Shown in pieces: positions 6,942 through 15,793 of a stretch of 64,000 bases of DNA; within the stretch, counting starts at the first letter, position 1, and each line of letters starts with the position of its first letter. The position numbers were made by a program, and so were the translations under genes. The notes under the pieces were generated by a model. It searched no databases. It was not told the DNA's origin and saw only the letters and a list, made by a program, of their open reading frames with translations. This DNA is from Flavobacterium sp. KACC 22761 (GTDB lineage Bacteria > Bacteroidota > Bacteroidia > Flavobacteriales > Flavobacteriaceae): assembly GCF_034058155.1 (NCBI RefSeq), contig NZ_CP139148.1:2356001-2420000 (forward strand), in the 5' to 3' direction.

Positions 6942-8178
6942 TATTGAGCGTTGGCAAGAAATATTTGAAGCAATCTCCAAAAACCGATTAAGAACTTTTC
7001 TTACTGGGGTTTCTGTAGCGTCGGGAATTTTTATTTTGGTGATTTTGCTAGGAGCGGGAAAAGGGCTTCAAAATGGAATTGAAAAACAGTTTGAGCGCGA
7101 TGCCGCCGGACTTATCGAGGTTTGGTCTGGAACGACTACAAAAGAATACAAAGGATTAAATCCGGGAAGGCAAATTCAGCTTAGAAACAGTGATTATAAC
7201 CAATCGGTTCAAAAATTTGAGGATAAACTAGATTTGCGTTCTGCGTCATATAATTTTTGGGGTGGTACGATTTCTTATGGTAAAGAATCTGCGAGTTATC
7301 AATTTAGAGGAGTAGATCCTGATCATGGCTCAGTAGAAAACCTTACAGTTGTTCAAGGCCGATTTTTAAATAGTAACGATTTGGCTAACAATGAAAAAGT
7401 AGCTGTGATTGGGATGAAAGTAAAAACAGATTTGTTTAAAGATAAAGACGCTTTAGGTAAGGAAATCGCAATCAATAATGTCAATTTTAAAGTAGTGGGT
7501 GTTTTTACAGATCCTGGAGGAGAGAGAGAGGAATCCAGAGCGTATTTGCCTAGAACTACGGTGCAAAGAGCTTTTGGTGGAGGGGATAAAATTAGTTATA
7601 TGTCTTTTAACTTGAAGAAAACACAGGATTATGATGAAGCTTTGGCAGAATCAGAAAAATTTACTCAAGATGTAAAGACGCTGCTTAAAAGCAAAAATAT
7701 GGTCGCGCCAGATGATGATAGCGGAATTGGTGCGTATAATTCAGTAAAAGATGCCAAGCAATTTTATGATTTGAACTTATATATACGATTATTCTTTTGG
7801 TGGGTTGGGATTTGTACCATCATTGCAGGGGTTGTTGGTGTAAGTAATATCATGCTGATTATAGTGAAAGAAAGAACAAAAGAAATTGGAATTAGAAAAG
7901 CCTTGGGAGCATCTCCATTTTCTATTATTACCATGATACTTCATGAGTCAATTTTTATTACCACAATTGCTGGCTTTACCGGATTACTGGCTAGTTTAAT
8001 GTTGCTGGAATTTGTTGGGCCAATGGTACAGAGTGAATACTTCAGAAATCCTGAAGTCGATTTCAGTGTCGCATTGACGACACTTGTATTACTTGTATTC
8101 GCGGGCGCAATGGCTGGTTTTTTTCCGGCATATAGAGCAGCCAAAATTAAACCTATTGTAGCACTTAGAGACGAATAA
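6934..8178 (+). CDS. ABC transporter permease, MacB/FtsX family (first)
   Basis: The 414-residue permease has one N-terminal membrane helix (about 20-45), a large periplasmic MacB core domain, and three C-terminal helices of the FtsX domain starting near residue 285. The cytoplasmic coupling segment KERTKEIGIRKALGA is characteristic of MacB-type permeases. It lacks a fused ATPase and so depends on the preceding gene. It is followed after 2 bp by a paralogous permease, so the transporter is probably a heterodimer. Confidence 0.93.
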   Translation: MFNIERWQEIFEAISKNRLRTFLTGVSVASGIFILVILLGAGKGLQNGIEKQFERDAAGLIEVWSGTTTKEYKGLNPGRQIQLRNSDYNQSVQKFEDKLDLRSASYNFWGGTISYGKESASYQFRGVDPDHGSVENLTVVQGRFLNSNDLANNEKVAVIGMKVKTDLFKDKDALGKEIAINNVNFKVVGVFTDPGGEREESRAYLPRTTVQRAFGGGDKISYMSFNLKKTQDYDEALAESEKFTQDVKTLLKSKNMVAPDDDSGIGAYNSVKDAKQFYDLNLYIRLFFWWVGICTIIAGVVGVSNIMLIIVKERTKEIGIRKALGASPFSIITMILHESIFITTIAGFTGLLASLMLLEFVGPMVQSEYFRNPEVDFSVALTTLVLLVFAGAMAGFFPAYRAAKIKPIVALRDE

Positions 8179-8180
8179 TT

Positions 8181-9446
8181 ATGTTTAAAAAAGATAATTG
8201 GGACGAAATTTTACAGGCATTGACTGCGAATCCTTTCAGGACGATCTTGACGGCTTTTGGGGTTTTTTGGGGAATCTTCATTTTGGTGATTCTGCTAGCG
8301 GCAGGAAACGGACTGGAAAATGGAATTAAAAAAGGTTTTGACGGAATTGCGACAAATACCATGTTTATGTGGAGTCAAACGACATCAAAAGCATACAAAG
8401 GTTTGCCAAAAACACGCCGTTATGATTTTAGAAATAGCGATGTTGCGGCGCTAAAAGCAGCTTTGCCAGATTTGTTATATGTTTCGCCAAGAAATCAGTT
8501 GGGAGATTTTAACGGGACAAATAATGTGGTGCGCGGAACAAAAACTTCTGCATTTACCATTTATGGAGATTATCCGGAACTGATTAAGCAACAGCCAATG
8601 GATATCATTAAAGGGCGATTTGTAAACCAACAGGATATTCTAGAAAAAAGAAAGGTTTGCGTAATTGGTCAAGGTGTTATCAGCGAACTTTATGGAAAAG
8701 AAGAAGAGTGCATTGGAACCTATATTAAAATTAACAGCATAAATTTTATGGTTGTTGGAGTTTATAAATCTAAACAACAAGGTGGAAATGCGGAACAGGA
8801 ACAAAAAAATATTTTTATTCCGTTTACAACATTTCAACAAGCATTTAATTATGGTGATAAAGTGGGCTGGATGGCGTTGACGGCAAAAGATGAAACGTCG
8901 ATAACGTCTTTAAAGCCAAAAATTCTAGAAATAATTAAATCATTGCATTCCATAAATCCGGCAGATGACCGTGCAGTAGGAAATTTTGATTTATATGAGC
9001 AGTTTAATAAAGTACAAAGTTTGTTTAATATCTTGAAAATCATTGCTTATTTTGTAGGAACATTAGTTTTGATTTCAGGAGTTATCGGGATTTCAAATAT
9101 TATGCTCATTGTAGTTAAAGAACGTACAAAAGAAATAGGAATACGAAGAGCTTTAGGAGCAACTCCGGCAGCAATTCGTGGGCAAATTTTATCAGAATCT
9201 ATCTTTTTAACTATTATTTCAGGAATGTTAGGAATTGCTGTTGCGACAGGAATTATTGCCCTCCTAAACTTAGCCTTAGATTCCATGCCCCCCGGTGGCG
9301 ACACCATGTTTGCTAATCCAAGTGTAGATTTAGGAGTTGTATTTGTAGCGCTATTAATATTAGTGGGTTCAGGTTTGCTGGCAGGATTTATTCCGGCCCA
9401 AACCGCAATTAATGTAAAGCCTGTTGACGCTTTACGAACGGAATAA
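8181..9446 (+). CDS. ABC transporter permease, MacB/FtsX family (second)
   Basis: The 421-residue paralogue of the preceding gene has the same architecture: an N-terminal helix with the NPFRTILTAFGVFWGIFILV stretch, a periplasmic MacB domain, three C-terminal helices and the coupling motif KERTKEIGIRRALGA. An adjacent non-identical permease pair suggests a heterodimeric membrane core. It is followed by adaptor and TolC genes on the same strand with short gaps. Confidence 0.93.
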   Translation: MFKKDNWDEILQALTANPFRTILTAFGVFWGIFILVILLAAGNGLENGIKKGFDGIATNTMFMWSQTTSKAYKGLPKTRRYDFRNSDVAALKAALPDLLYVSPRNQLGDFNGTNNVVRGTKTSAFTIYGDYPELIKQQPMDIIKGRFVNQQDILEKRKVCVIGQGVISELYGKEEECIGTYIKINSINFMVVGVYKSKQQGGNAEQEQKNIFIPFTTFQQAFNYGDKVGWMALTAKDETSITSLKPKILEIIKSLHSINPADDRAVGNFDLYEQFNKVQSLFNILKIIAYFVGTLVLISGVIGISNIMLIVVKERTKEIGIRRALGATPAAIRGQILSESIFLTIISGMLGIAVATGIIALLNLALDSMPPGGDTMFANPSVDLGVVFVALLILVGSGLLAGFIPAQTAINVKPVDALRTE

Positions 9447-9485
9447 ATTATCAATCAAAATATAATCGATTAAACCAAAAACAAA

Positions 9486-10607
9486 ATGAAAAAAGGAGTA
9501 ACCGTAACCATTTTAATCTTTATTGCAATAATTTTCTTTGGTGCACTGTATTATTTGTATGCTAAAAATCAAGAGTCGCCAATTGTTTTTCAAACAGAAA
9601 AGGCAGAGATTAAAACGATCGTAAAAAATACCATCGCAACTGGTAATATTCAGCCTGATGAAGAGGTCTTAATCAAACCAAATATCTCAGGAATTATTGA
9701 AGAAGTATATATCAAAGCTGGAGAGAAAATCAAAGCGGGAGATATGATTGCTAAAATTCGAGTTGTTGCCAATGTTTCAAACGTAAGCAGTACGCAAAAT
9801 CAAGTGCAGACTGCAAAAATTGCATTGGACAATCAAGAAAAAATTTATCAAAGACAAAAAACATTGTTTGATAAAGATGTAATTTCTGCAAACGATTTTG
9901 ATGCGGCGCAAGTGGCTTATAAACAAGCAAAACAAAATTACTTGGCAGCAAAACAAAGTTTAGATATTGTAAAAACAGGAACAACAACATCTTTAGGAAG
10001 TTATGCAAATACTTTAATTCGTTCAACAGTAAACGGAATGGTACTGCAGGTGCCTGTAAAAGTTGGAAACCAAGTAATTGAAAGTAATAATTTTAACGAA
10101 GGAACAACAATTGCTAGTGTGGCCGATGTTGGAAGAATGATTTTCATTGGAAAAATTGACGAATCTGAAGTTGGTAAAATCAAAGAAAAAATGCCGATTG
10201 AGATTACAGTTGGAGCCATTGAAAACAAAAAATTCGAGGCGACTTTAACAGATATCGCACCAAAAGGAGTTACAGAAAATGGAGCTATTCAGTTTGAAAT
10301 AAAAGCTAAATTAGAAAATAAAGGAGATACTTTTATCAGAGCTGGCTTAAGTGCAAATGCATCGATTATTTTGGAAAAAGCAGACAAAGTTTTAGCTATC
10401 AAAGAGTCGCTTGTGCAGTTTGACAAAAAGACTCAAAAACCTTATGTAGAAGTTGAAACGGCACCACAAAAATTTCAAAGAAGAGATTTAGTTTTAGGTG
10501 TTAGTGACGGAATTTATGTTCAAGTTAAAAGCGGCGTTGCAGCTTCTGATAAAATCAAAATCTGGAATCAAGGCTTGATTAACGAAGGAGATAAGGATAA
10601 AAAATAA
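9486..10607 (+). CDS. Periplasmic adaptor subunit (MacA/HlyD family), first
   Basis: The 373-residue protein has an N-terminal membrane anchor (about 6-26), then a lipoyl-like half (GNIQPDEEVLIKPNISG), a coiled-coil hairpin (about 100-160, rich in Gln, Ala and Lys), the second lipoyl half and beta-barrel domains. This is the standard membrane fusion protein layout. It would bridge the MacB-like permeases and the TolC channel encoded next. It is one of two adaptors in the operon. Confidence 0.9.
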   Translation: MKKGVTVTILIFIAIIFFGALYYLYAKNQESPIVFQTEKAEIKTIVKNTIATGNIQPDEEVLIKPNISGIIEEVYIKAGEKIKAGDMIAKIRVVANVSNVSSTQNQVQTAKIALDNQEKIYQRQKTLFDKDVISANDFDAAQVAYKQAKQNYLAAKQSLDIVKTGTTTSLGSYANTLIRSTVNGMVLQVPVKVGNQVIESNNFNEGTTIASVADVGRMIFIGKIDESEVGKIKEKMPIEITVGAIENKKFEATLTDIAPKGVTENGAIQFEIKAKLENKGDTFIRAGLSANASIILEKADKVLAIKESLVQFDKKTQKPYVEVETAPQKFQRRDLVLGVSDGIYVQVKSGVAASDKIKIWNQGLINEGDKDKK

Positions 10608-10686
10608 TTCGATTATTTAAGGGAGTTTTTGGGTTTTTAAAATGTTAAATTTGCATGGCTTGTTTGCTGTGCTTCATTCAAAATAT

Positions 10687-12069
10687 ATGAAAATAAATAA
10701 AATAAATAGTCTTTTTTTTGCCATGCTTTTCGGATTTGGTTTATCAGGCCAAGCACAGACAAAACAATGGACATTAGAGGAATGTGTACGATATGCATTG
10801 GATAATAATATCACGATTAAAAATTCGGAGTTAGACGTTCAAAATGCTGAAATAAATAAAAAAGATGCTTTCGGTAGATATCTTCCGTCGGTAAACGGAA
10901 ACGCATCGCATTCATGGAACATTGGTTTGAACCAGGATGTGACTACAGGGGTTTTGCGTAATCAAACAACGCAGTACTCATCTGTAGGTTTAAATGCTGG
11001 AGTTGATATTTACAAAGGTTTGCAAAACCAAAATACATATAGACGAACAAAACTTGCTATTATTGCATCTCAATATCAATTATTGAAAATGCAGGAAGAT
11101 GTTTCGTTGAACGTTGCAAATGCTTTTCTTCAGATTTTGGGCTATAAAGAAGATTTAAAAATCAAAACAGAACAGCTTTCTATTGATGAAAAACGTCTAA
11201 AACGTTCAGAAGAAATGGTGAGTGCGGGGACAATTCCGCGTGGTGATTTATTTGATCTGAAAGCAACTATTGCAACGGATAAGCAGAATATAGCAGTTTC
11301 AGAAAACAATTTATTGATTTCAAAATTGAGTTTAGCACAACTTTTACAGCTTAAAGAATTTGCTGATTTTGATGTTGTAGATGATACAAATGCAAAAGAT
11401 GAAAACAATATCATGGCACAAAGTCCAGTTGATATTTACAATAAAGCAAAGGAAACAAGAACCGAATTAAAACTGGCACAAACCAATCTTGAAATTGCCG
11501 AAAAAAATGTAGCTATTGCAAAAGGAGCCTTTCAGCCAACGCTTAGTGGTTTTTATGGCTTTAATACAAGAGCAAGTTACAGTGATCAGGTAAAGTTTGA
11601 TTCTAATAACCAGCCTTATACTGTAGGTCCAGACCCACTATTCCAGCAGTTTAGTGACAATAAAGGACATAATTTTGGTTTGCAATTGAATGTTCCAATT
11701 TTCAATGGATTCTCTGTTAGAAATAATGTTGAACGAAATAAAGTAAGTTTAGAGAAATCTAAAATAGATTTAGAGCAAAAAAGTTTAGATTTGCAACGTA
11801 ACGTATATACAGCTTTTACAAATGCAAAAGGCGCGTTGAATACATACGAAGCCGCAACAGTAACTTTAGAAGCAAGGCAACAAGCTTACAATTATGCTAA
11901 AGAAAAGTATGATGTAGGATTGATGAACTCATTTGATTTTACTCAAGCGCAGACATTGTTGACAAATGCACAATCTGAAGTTATTAGAACGAAATACGAT
12001 TATATATTTAAAATAAAAATTCTTGAATTCTATTTTGGAATTCCAATTGTTCCAATTCCTGCAAAATAA
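10687..12069 (+). CDS. TolC family outer membrane efflux protein
   Basis: The product is about 460 residues. I start it at 10687 (MKINKIN) because the signal peptide (hydrophobic core, cleavage near GQAQ-T) begins there; an ATG at 10642 would add an unlikely 15-residue extension. The mature protein shows the WTLEECVRYALDNN opening and two repeated helical halves typical of OEP/TolC proteins, ending in YDVGLMNSFDFTQAQTLL. It supplies the outer-membrane duct of the ABC export operon and lies between the two adaptor genes. Confidence 0.92.
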   Translation: MKINKINSLFFAMLFGFGLSGQAQTKQWTLEECVRYALDNNITIKNSELDVQNAEINKKDAFGRYLPSVNGNASHSWNIGLNQDVTTGVLRNQTTQYSSVGLNAGVDIYKGLQNQNTYRRTKLAIIASQYQLLKMQEDVSLNVANAFLQILGYKEDLKIKTEQLSIDEKRLKRSEEMVSAGTIPRGDLFDLKATIATDKQNIAVSENNLLISKLSLAQLLQLKEFADFDVVDDTNAKDENNIMAQSPVDIYNKAKETRTELKLAQTNLEIAEKNVAIAKGAFQPTLSGFYGFNTRASYSDQVKFDSNNQPYTVGPDPLFQQFSDNKGHNFGLQLNVPIFNGFSVRNNVERNKVSLEKSKIDLEQKSLDLQRNVYTAFTNAKGALNTYEAATVTLEARQQAYNYAKEKYDVGLMNSFDFTQAQTLLTNAQSEVIRTKYDYIFKIKILEFYFGIPIVPIPAK

Positions 12070-12075
12070 TTTACT

Positions 12076-13368
12076 ATGTCAAAAAAAACAATTTATTTCT
12101 TAGTCGGGGGCGCAATTATAGTTATTGCTGCTTTAATAGGTCTGTCAAAAGCAGGAATTATTGGAAATAAGGATGAAGGCAAAGAAGTAGAAATATCAAA
12201 AGTTGTGGCTTCGACAATTGTTGAAACCGTTTCGGCAACTGGAAAAATTCAGCCTGAAATCGAAGTTAAAATAGCTTCAATGGTTTCAGGCGAAATTATT
12301 GCACTAAACGTAAAAGAAGGCCAAGTAGTTAAAAAAGGAGATTTATTGGTAAAAATAAATCCCGATTTGTATACTTCAGGTTTAGAGCGTTCGGTGGCCA
12401 ATTTGGCTGGTACAAAAGCAGGTTTGACACAGTCAGACGCCAACTTTAGAGAAGCAAAAGCAAATTACGAGCGAAATAAAACCTTGTATGACAAAGGCGT
12501 AATTTCAAAATCAGATTGGGATAAAGCGATTTCGACTTATGAAGTCGCAAAAGCAACAAAACAAAGTTCGTATTACAATGTTCAAAGTGCTACGGCATCT
12601 GTTACAGAGGCTAGAGATAACTTAGGACGTACAACAATTTATTCTCCTGCAGATGGTACGATTTCGGTATTAAATGTTGAATTAGGAGAGCGTGTTTTAG
12701 GAACGCAACAAATGGCAGGAACAGAGCTTTTGCGCGTTGCAAATTTGAACAATATGGAAGTTGAAGTAGATGTCAACGAAAATGATATTGTAAAAATCAA
12801 GATCGGAGATGAAGCAAATGTTGAAGTGGATGCTTATTTGAAAAAGAAATTCCGTGGTATTGTAACCAGTATTTCTAACTCTGCGAGTACAGCTTTGACT
12901 TCAGATCAGGTTACTAATTTTAAGGTTAAGGTTCGTATTCTGAAAGATTCTTATAAAGATTTATTAGAAGGAAAACCAGAAGCTTATTCGCCTTTCAGAC
13001 CAGGAATGACGGCCACAGTAGATATCATTACAACTACAAAAACAAATGTTTTGGCGGTGCCAATCAGTTCTGTTGTAGTTAAGGCAGATACAACTGCGGT
13101 AAAAGAATTTAAAGTTGACGATCCAAACGAAGATAAAAAAGTAGCGCCAAAAGTGGATAAAAAATACGAATGTGTTTTTGTGAAAGTAGGCGATAAAGCT
13201 AAAATCAGAATCATTAAAACTGGAATCCAAGATGATACTAATATTGAAGTAATGTCTGGATTAAAACCTGGTGATGTCGTGATTACGGGTCCATATACAA
13301 CAGTTTCGAAAGACCTGAATTCTGGCGATAAAGTAAAGCTTAAAAAAGCAGAAGCACCTAAGAAATAA
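12076..13368 (+). CDS. Periplasmic adaptor subunit (MacA/HlyD family), second
   Basis: The 430-residue membrane fusion protein has an N-terminal anchor (6-25), lipoyl domain halves (SATGKIQPEIEVKIASMVSG), a helical hairpin (about 110-180) and a longer C-terminal membrane-proximal region with Lys-rich insertions. It is clearly related to the adaptor at 9486 but about 57 residues longer. Two different adaptors flanking one TolC gene may reflect a hetero-oligomeric adaptor ring or use with different partners. Confidence 0.9.
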   Translation: MSKKTIYFLVGGAIIVIAALIGLSKAGIIGNKDEGKEVEISKVVASTIVETVSATGKIQPEIEVKIASMVSGEIIALNVKEGQVVKKGDLLVKINPDLYTSGLERSVANLAGTKAGLTQSDANFREAKANYERNKTLYDKGVISKSDWDKAISTYEVAKATKQSSYYNVQSATASVTEARDNLGRTTIYSPADGTISVLNVELGERVLGTQQMAGTELLRVANLNNMEVEVDVNENDIVKIKIGDEANVEVDAYLKKKFRGIVTSISNSASTALTSDQVTNFKVKVRILKDSYKDLLEGKPEAYSPFRPGMTATVDIITTTKTNVLAVPISSVVVKADTTAVKEFKVDDPNEDKKVAPKVDKKYECVFVKVGDKAKIRIIKTGIQDDTNIEVMSGLKPGDVVITGPYTTVSKDLNSGDKVKLKKAEAPKK

Positions 13369-13374
13369 TTTGCT

Positions 13375-13641
13375 ATGATCATTGCATTGCATGGCGGATT
13401 TTCGATGGAAATGATTTATGGATTTGGCGCCACATTAATAACGATTGCTGTATTTCTGATTTATATCCATTATCGCATATATAAATCAGAATATTATAAT
13501 GAAGAATACGTTTATTTTTCATCATGGAAAAAGCTGTTCTTGTATATCGGTTTTTTGATGGTCAGTTTATTCATTGCAGTTGGGCTGTTCTGGATATTCT
13601 CATTCCTTTTTATCGGGATAGCGGTCGCAATTCAAAAATAA
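13375..13641 (+). CDS. Small membrane protein after the export operon
   Basis: The 88-residue protein has two predicted membrane helices (about 13-32 and 54-84) and an acidic, Tyr-rich cytoplasmic loop (KSEYYNEEY). It starts 6 bp after the second adaptor, so it is probably co-transcribed; ATG codons at 13375 and 13405 are both possible. It has no recognised domain. It might be an accessory subunit of the exporter or an unrelated small protein. Confidence 0.6.
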   Translation: MIIALHGGFSMEMIYGFGATLITIAVFLIYIHYRIYKSEYYNEEYVYFSSWKKLFLYIGFLMVSLFIAVGLFWIFSFLFIGIAVAIQK

Positions 13642-13664
13642 TTTTAATTTAAAAAATAAATATT

Positions 13665-14336
13665 TTGTCTTTTATTCTCAATATCGAAACAGCAACTAAA
13701 AATTGTTCAGTATCAATTGCAAAAAATGGAGAAACCATTATATGCAGAGAAATCGCTGAAGAAGGGTATTCACATGCCGAAAAACTTCATGTTTTTATTG
13801 AAGAAATAATTGCCGAATCAAATATCTCGGTTCAGGATTTAGTGGCAATCGCCGTAAGTCAAGGACCGGGTTCTTATACCGGTTTGCGAATTGGAGTTTC
13901 TGCAGCAAAAGGATTGTGTTATGCTTTAAACATTCCGTTGATCGCTGTTGATACGCTAGAAACTTTGGCTTCAAGAGTGTCTATTTCAGAAGGAAAAATA
14001 ATTCCGATGTTGGATGCGCGAAGAATGGAAGTTTACAACGAAGTTTTTAGTGCCGATTTAAAAACAGAAAGAGCCATTCAAGCTGAAGTTATTACCGAAA
14101 ATTCTTTTGCTGAATTTAAAGAAGTATTATATTTTGTTGGCGATTGCGCCGATAAATGCAAACCCGTTTTGACAAAAGAAAATTTTGTCTTTTTAGAAGA
14201 AATAAAATATCCTTCTGCGCGTGAAATGAGTAAAATCAGTTTTGATAAATATCAAAAAAGCGACACTGTAGATGTCGCTTATTTTGAACCTTATTATTTA
14301 AAAGATTTTATGATGACGTTGCCATCAAAAAAATAA
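13665..14336 (+). CDS. tsaB: tRNA threonylcarbamoyladenosine biosynthesis protein TsaB
   Basis: The 223-residue ASKHA-fold protein has the hallmark SQGPGSYTGLRIGVSAAKG motif (about 65-83) and the LNIETATKNCSVS opening of TsaB. In this family TsaB scaffolds TsaD for synthesis of t6A37 in ANN-decoding tRNAs in the cytoplasm. The start is a TTG at 13665, with no better ATG upstream in frame. It follows the small membrane gene by 23 bp and is convergent with mscS, with only 10 bp between the stops. Confidence 0.92.
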   Translation: MSFILNIETATKNCSVSIAKNGETIICREIAEEGYSHAEKLHVFIEEIIAESNISVQDLVAIAVSQGPGSYTGLRIGVSAAKGLCYALNIPLIAVDTLETLASRVSISEGKIIPMLDARRMEVYNEVFSADLKTERAIQAEVITENSFAEFKEVLYFVGDCADKCKPVLTKENFVFLEEIKYPSAREMSKISFDKYQKSDTVDVAYFEPYYLKDFMMTLPSKK

Positions 14337-14346
14337 CAAATCTATT

Positions 14347-15153
14347 TTATTTTTGAATTGTATAAGGCTGAACAGAAATTCCTGCTTGGTCTAAAGCTGT
14401 TTTGCAATTCTCTAAAGTTTCAGAAAAAACAGCGGAGTAATTGGCATTTTTTGCCCAAGGGCGAACAGCAAAATCCACAGAACTTGCTGATAGGTTTTTT
14501 ACGAAAACTTCTGGTGCTGGAGTTTTAAGCACTTTTGGATTATTGTTTAAAGTAGCTAAAAGAATGTCTTTGGCTTTTTTAATATCAGAATCGTACGAAA
14601 TTGAAAAAGTCAAATCGGCTCTTCGCTCTCCTTGCATCGAATAATTGATGATTGTTCCATTTGATAAAGCACCATTCGGCACAAAAACAGTTTGGTTATT
14701 TCCTGTCAACATTTTGGTAACAAAAATTTGAATTTCTAATACCGTTGCAACAACTCCCTGTGCTTCGATTGTATCGCCTACTTTAAAAGGTTTGAACACA
14801 ATAATAAGCATTCCTCCAGCAAAGTTAGAAAGAGACCCTTGTAGCGATAAACCAATTGCAAGCCCCATTGCACCTAAAATAGCTACAAATGATGAAGTAT
14901 CAATTCCGATTTTTGAAATAAAAGTTACAAACAATAAAACTCGGAGCGCCCACAATAAAATATCGGCGAGAAATTTAGTCAATGTAGGATCTAGATTTCT
15001 TTTTACCATTATTTTTCTAATCAGTCTGTTTATTAATCGAATGGCATATAATCCAACAAATAAAATCAGAAATGCAGAGAATAATTTTGGAGAATAATCT
15101 ATTAATAAATTGATCAATCGAGTAGTGTAACTTGCTAATTGTTCTGGGCTCAT
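14347..15153 (-). CDS. Small-conductance mechanosensitive channel, MscS family
   Basis: The 268-residue protein has an N-terminal TM1 (about 19-38), TM2 (about 62-80) and the conserved pore helix with GLAIGLSLQGSLSNFAGG (about 96-113), followed by the MscS beta domain (KPFKVGDTIEAQGVVATV). The C-terminal alpha/beta domain ends at QPYTIQ. It gates under membrane tension to release osmolytes. Its only visible promoter-like element (15209-15216) lies upstream of a terminator hairpin at 15171-15198, so the leader may be an attenuator. Confidence 0.92.
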   Translation of the reverse strand: MSPEQLASYTTRLINLLIDYSPKLFSAFLILFVGLYAIRLINRLIRKIMVKRNLDPTLTKFLADILLWALRVLLFVTFISKIGIDTSSFVAILGAMGLAIGLSLQGSLSNFAGGMLIIVFKPFKVGDTIEAQGVVATVLEIQIFVTKMLTGNNQTVFVPNGALSNGTIINYSMQGERRADLTFSISYDSDIKKAKDILLATLNNNPKVLKTPAPEVFVKNLSASSVDFAVRPWAKNANYSAVFSETLENCKTALDQAGISVQPYTIQK

Positions 15154-15170
15154 AATTATATTTTAAGAAT

Positions 15171-15198
15171 AAAAAAACCTTCTCAAAGCGAGAAGGCT
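15171..15198 (-). terminator. Terminator-like hairpin between a promoter core and mscS
   Basis: On the minus strand, ccttctc / gagaagg stems with a 5-nt loop are followed by at least seven T. It can terminate the leftward gene at 15252-15635, but it also lies inside the presumed 5' leader of mscS. Confidence 0.8.
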
Positions 15199-15208
15199 TA
15201 CTATTTTG

Positions 15209-15216
15209 CAAATATA
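15209..15216 (-). promoter_or_regulatory. Promoter core upstream of the mscS leader hairpin
   Basis: TATATTTG on the minus strand matches the TAnnTTTG element. Transcription from here would enter the hairpin at 15171-15198 within about 10-15 nt. Confidence 0.4.
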
Positions 15217-15251
15217 AAAAATATTTATTTTTATAAGAAAAGAATGCGGTT

Positions 15252-15635
15252 TTATTCCTTGTCAGCTTCTTCAATTTCTGGTTCGGTTGTGTCAACAACA
15301 GTTTCGGTAACCAGTTTTTTTGCATCATCTGAGGTTTCAGCAGTAGCTTCTTTTATGCTTTCAATAACATCACTAATCGCGTCAGAAGCTTTTTCAGCAT
15401 ATTCGCTTACCGTTTCTTTTGCTTGATGTGCATATTCTGTGGCAGTTTCAATAATTGGTTCTGAAGCTTCTTTTGCTTTCGCAATTGTTTCCTCAGCAAA
15501 AGTCTCTGCTTTTTCAATATAAGGAGCTGCGGCCTCTTTGGCTTGGTCAAAAGTAGTTTCGGCGTTATTTGCCAATTCGTTTACTGATTCTTTGGTCGAG
15601 CCAAATAAATTTTTGAAAAAAGATGATAATCCCAT
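15252..15635 (-). CDS. Ala/Glu-rich helical repeat protein
   Basis: The 127-residue protein is almost wholly Ala, Glu, Lys and Thr, with degenerate 11-residue-like repeats (KAETFAEETIAKAKEASEP, ATEYAHQAKETVSEYAEK). It begins with GLSSFFKNLFGSTKES. The amphipathic helical pattern resembles apolipoprotein- or LEA-like stress proteins and YtxH-type small proteins. It has no signal peptide and no membrane segment. A terminator follows. The exact function is unknown. Confidence 0.65.
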   Translation of the reverse strand: MGLSSFFKNLFGSTKESVNELANNAETTFDQAKEAAAPYIEKAETFAEETIAKAKEASEPIIETATEYAHQAKETVSEYAEKASDAISDVIESIKEATAETSDDAKKLVTETVVDTTEPEIEEADKE

Positions 15636-15741
15636 AGTTTTTTATTGATTGGTTTAGGATTACAATATTAAACTTTTTTGCAGAATTTCAATGTTTTTCT
15701 ATTGATAATTTGCTGAAAACAAGATTAATATAAGGTTAAAT

Positions 15742-15772
15742 AAAAAAACGTCCACAATTTGCGGACGTTTTC
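15742..15772 (-). terminator. Terminator of the Nfu gene
   Basis: The inverted repeat acgtcc...ggacgt with AT-rich flanks gives a minus-strand hairpin followed by a run of seven T, just after the stop at 15794. Confidence 0.8.
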
Positions 15773-15793
15773 ATGTACTGTTTTATTTTTGGA

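Noticed and set aside
9047..9454. A 135-codon minus-strand open frame
   Set aside because: It is antisense to the C-terminal FtsX domain of the second permease.
12984..13382. A 132-codon minus-strand open frame
   Set aside because: It is antisense to the second adaptor gene, which has full family similarity; no independent evidence supports it.
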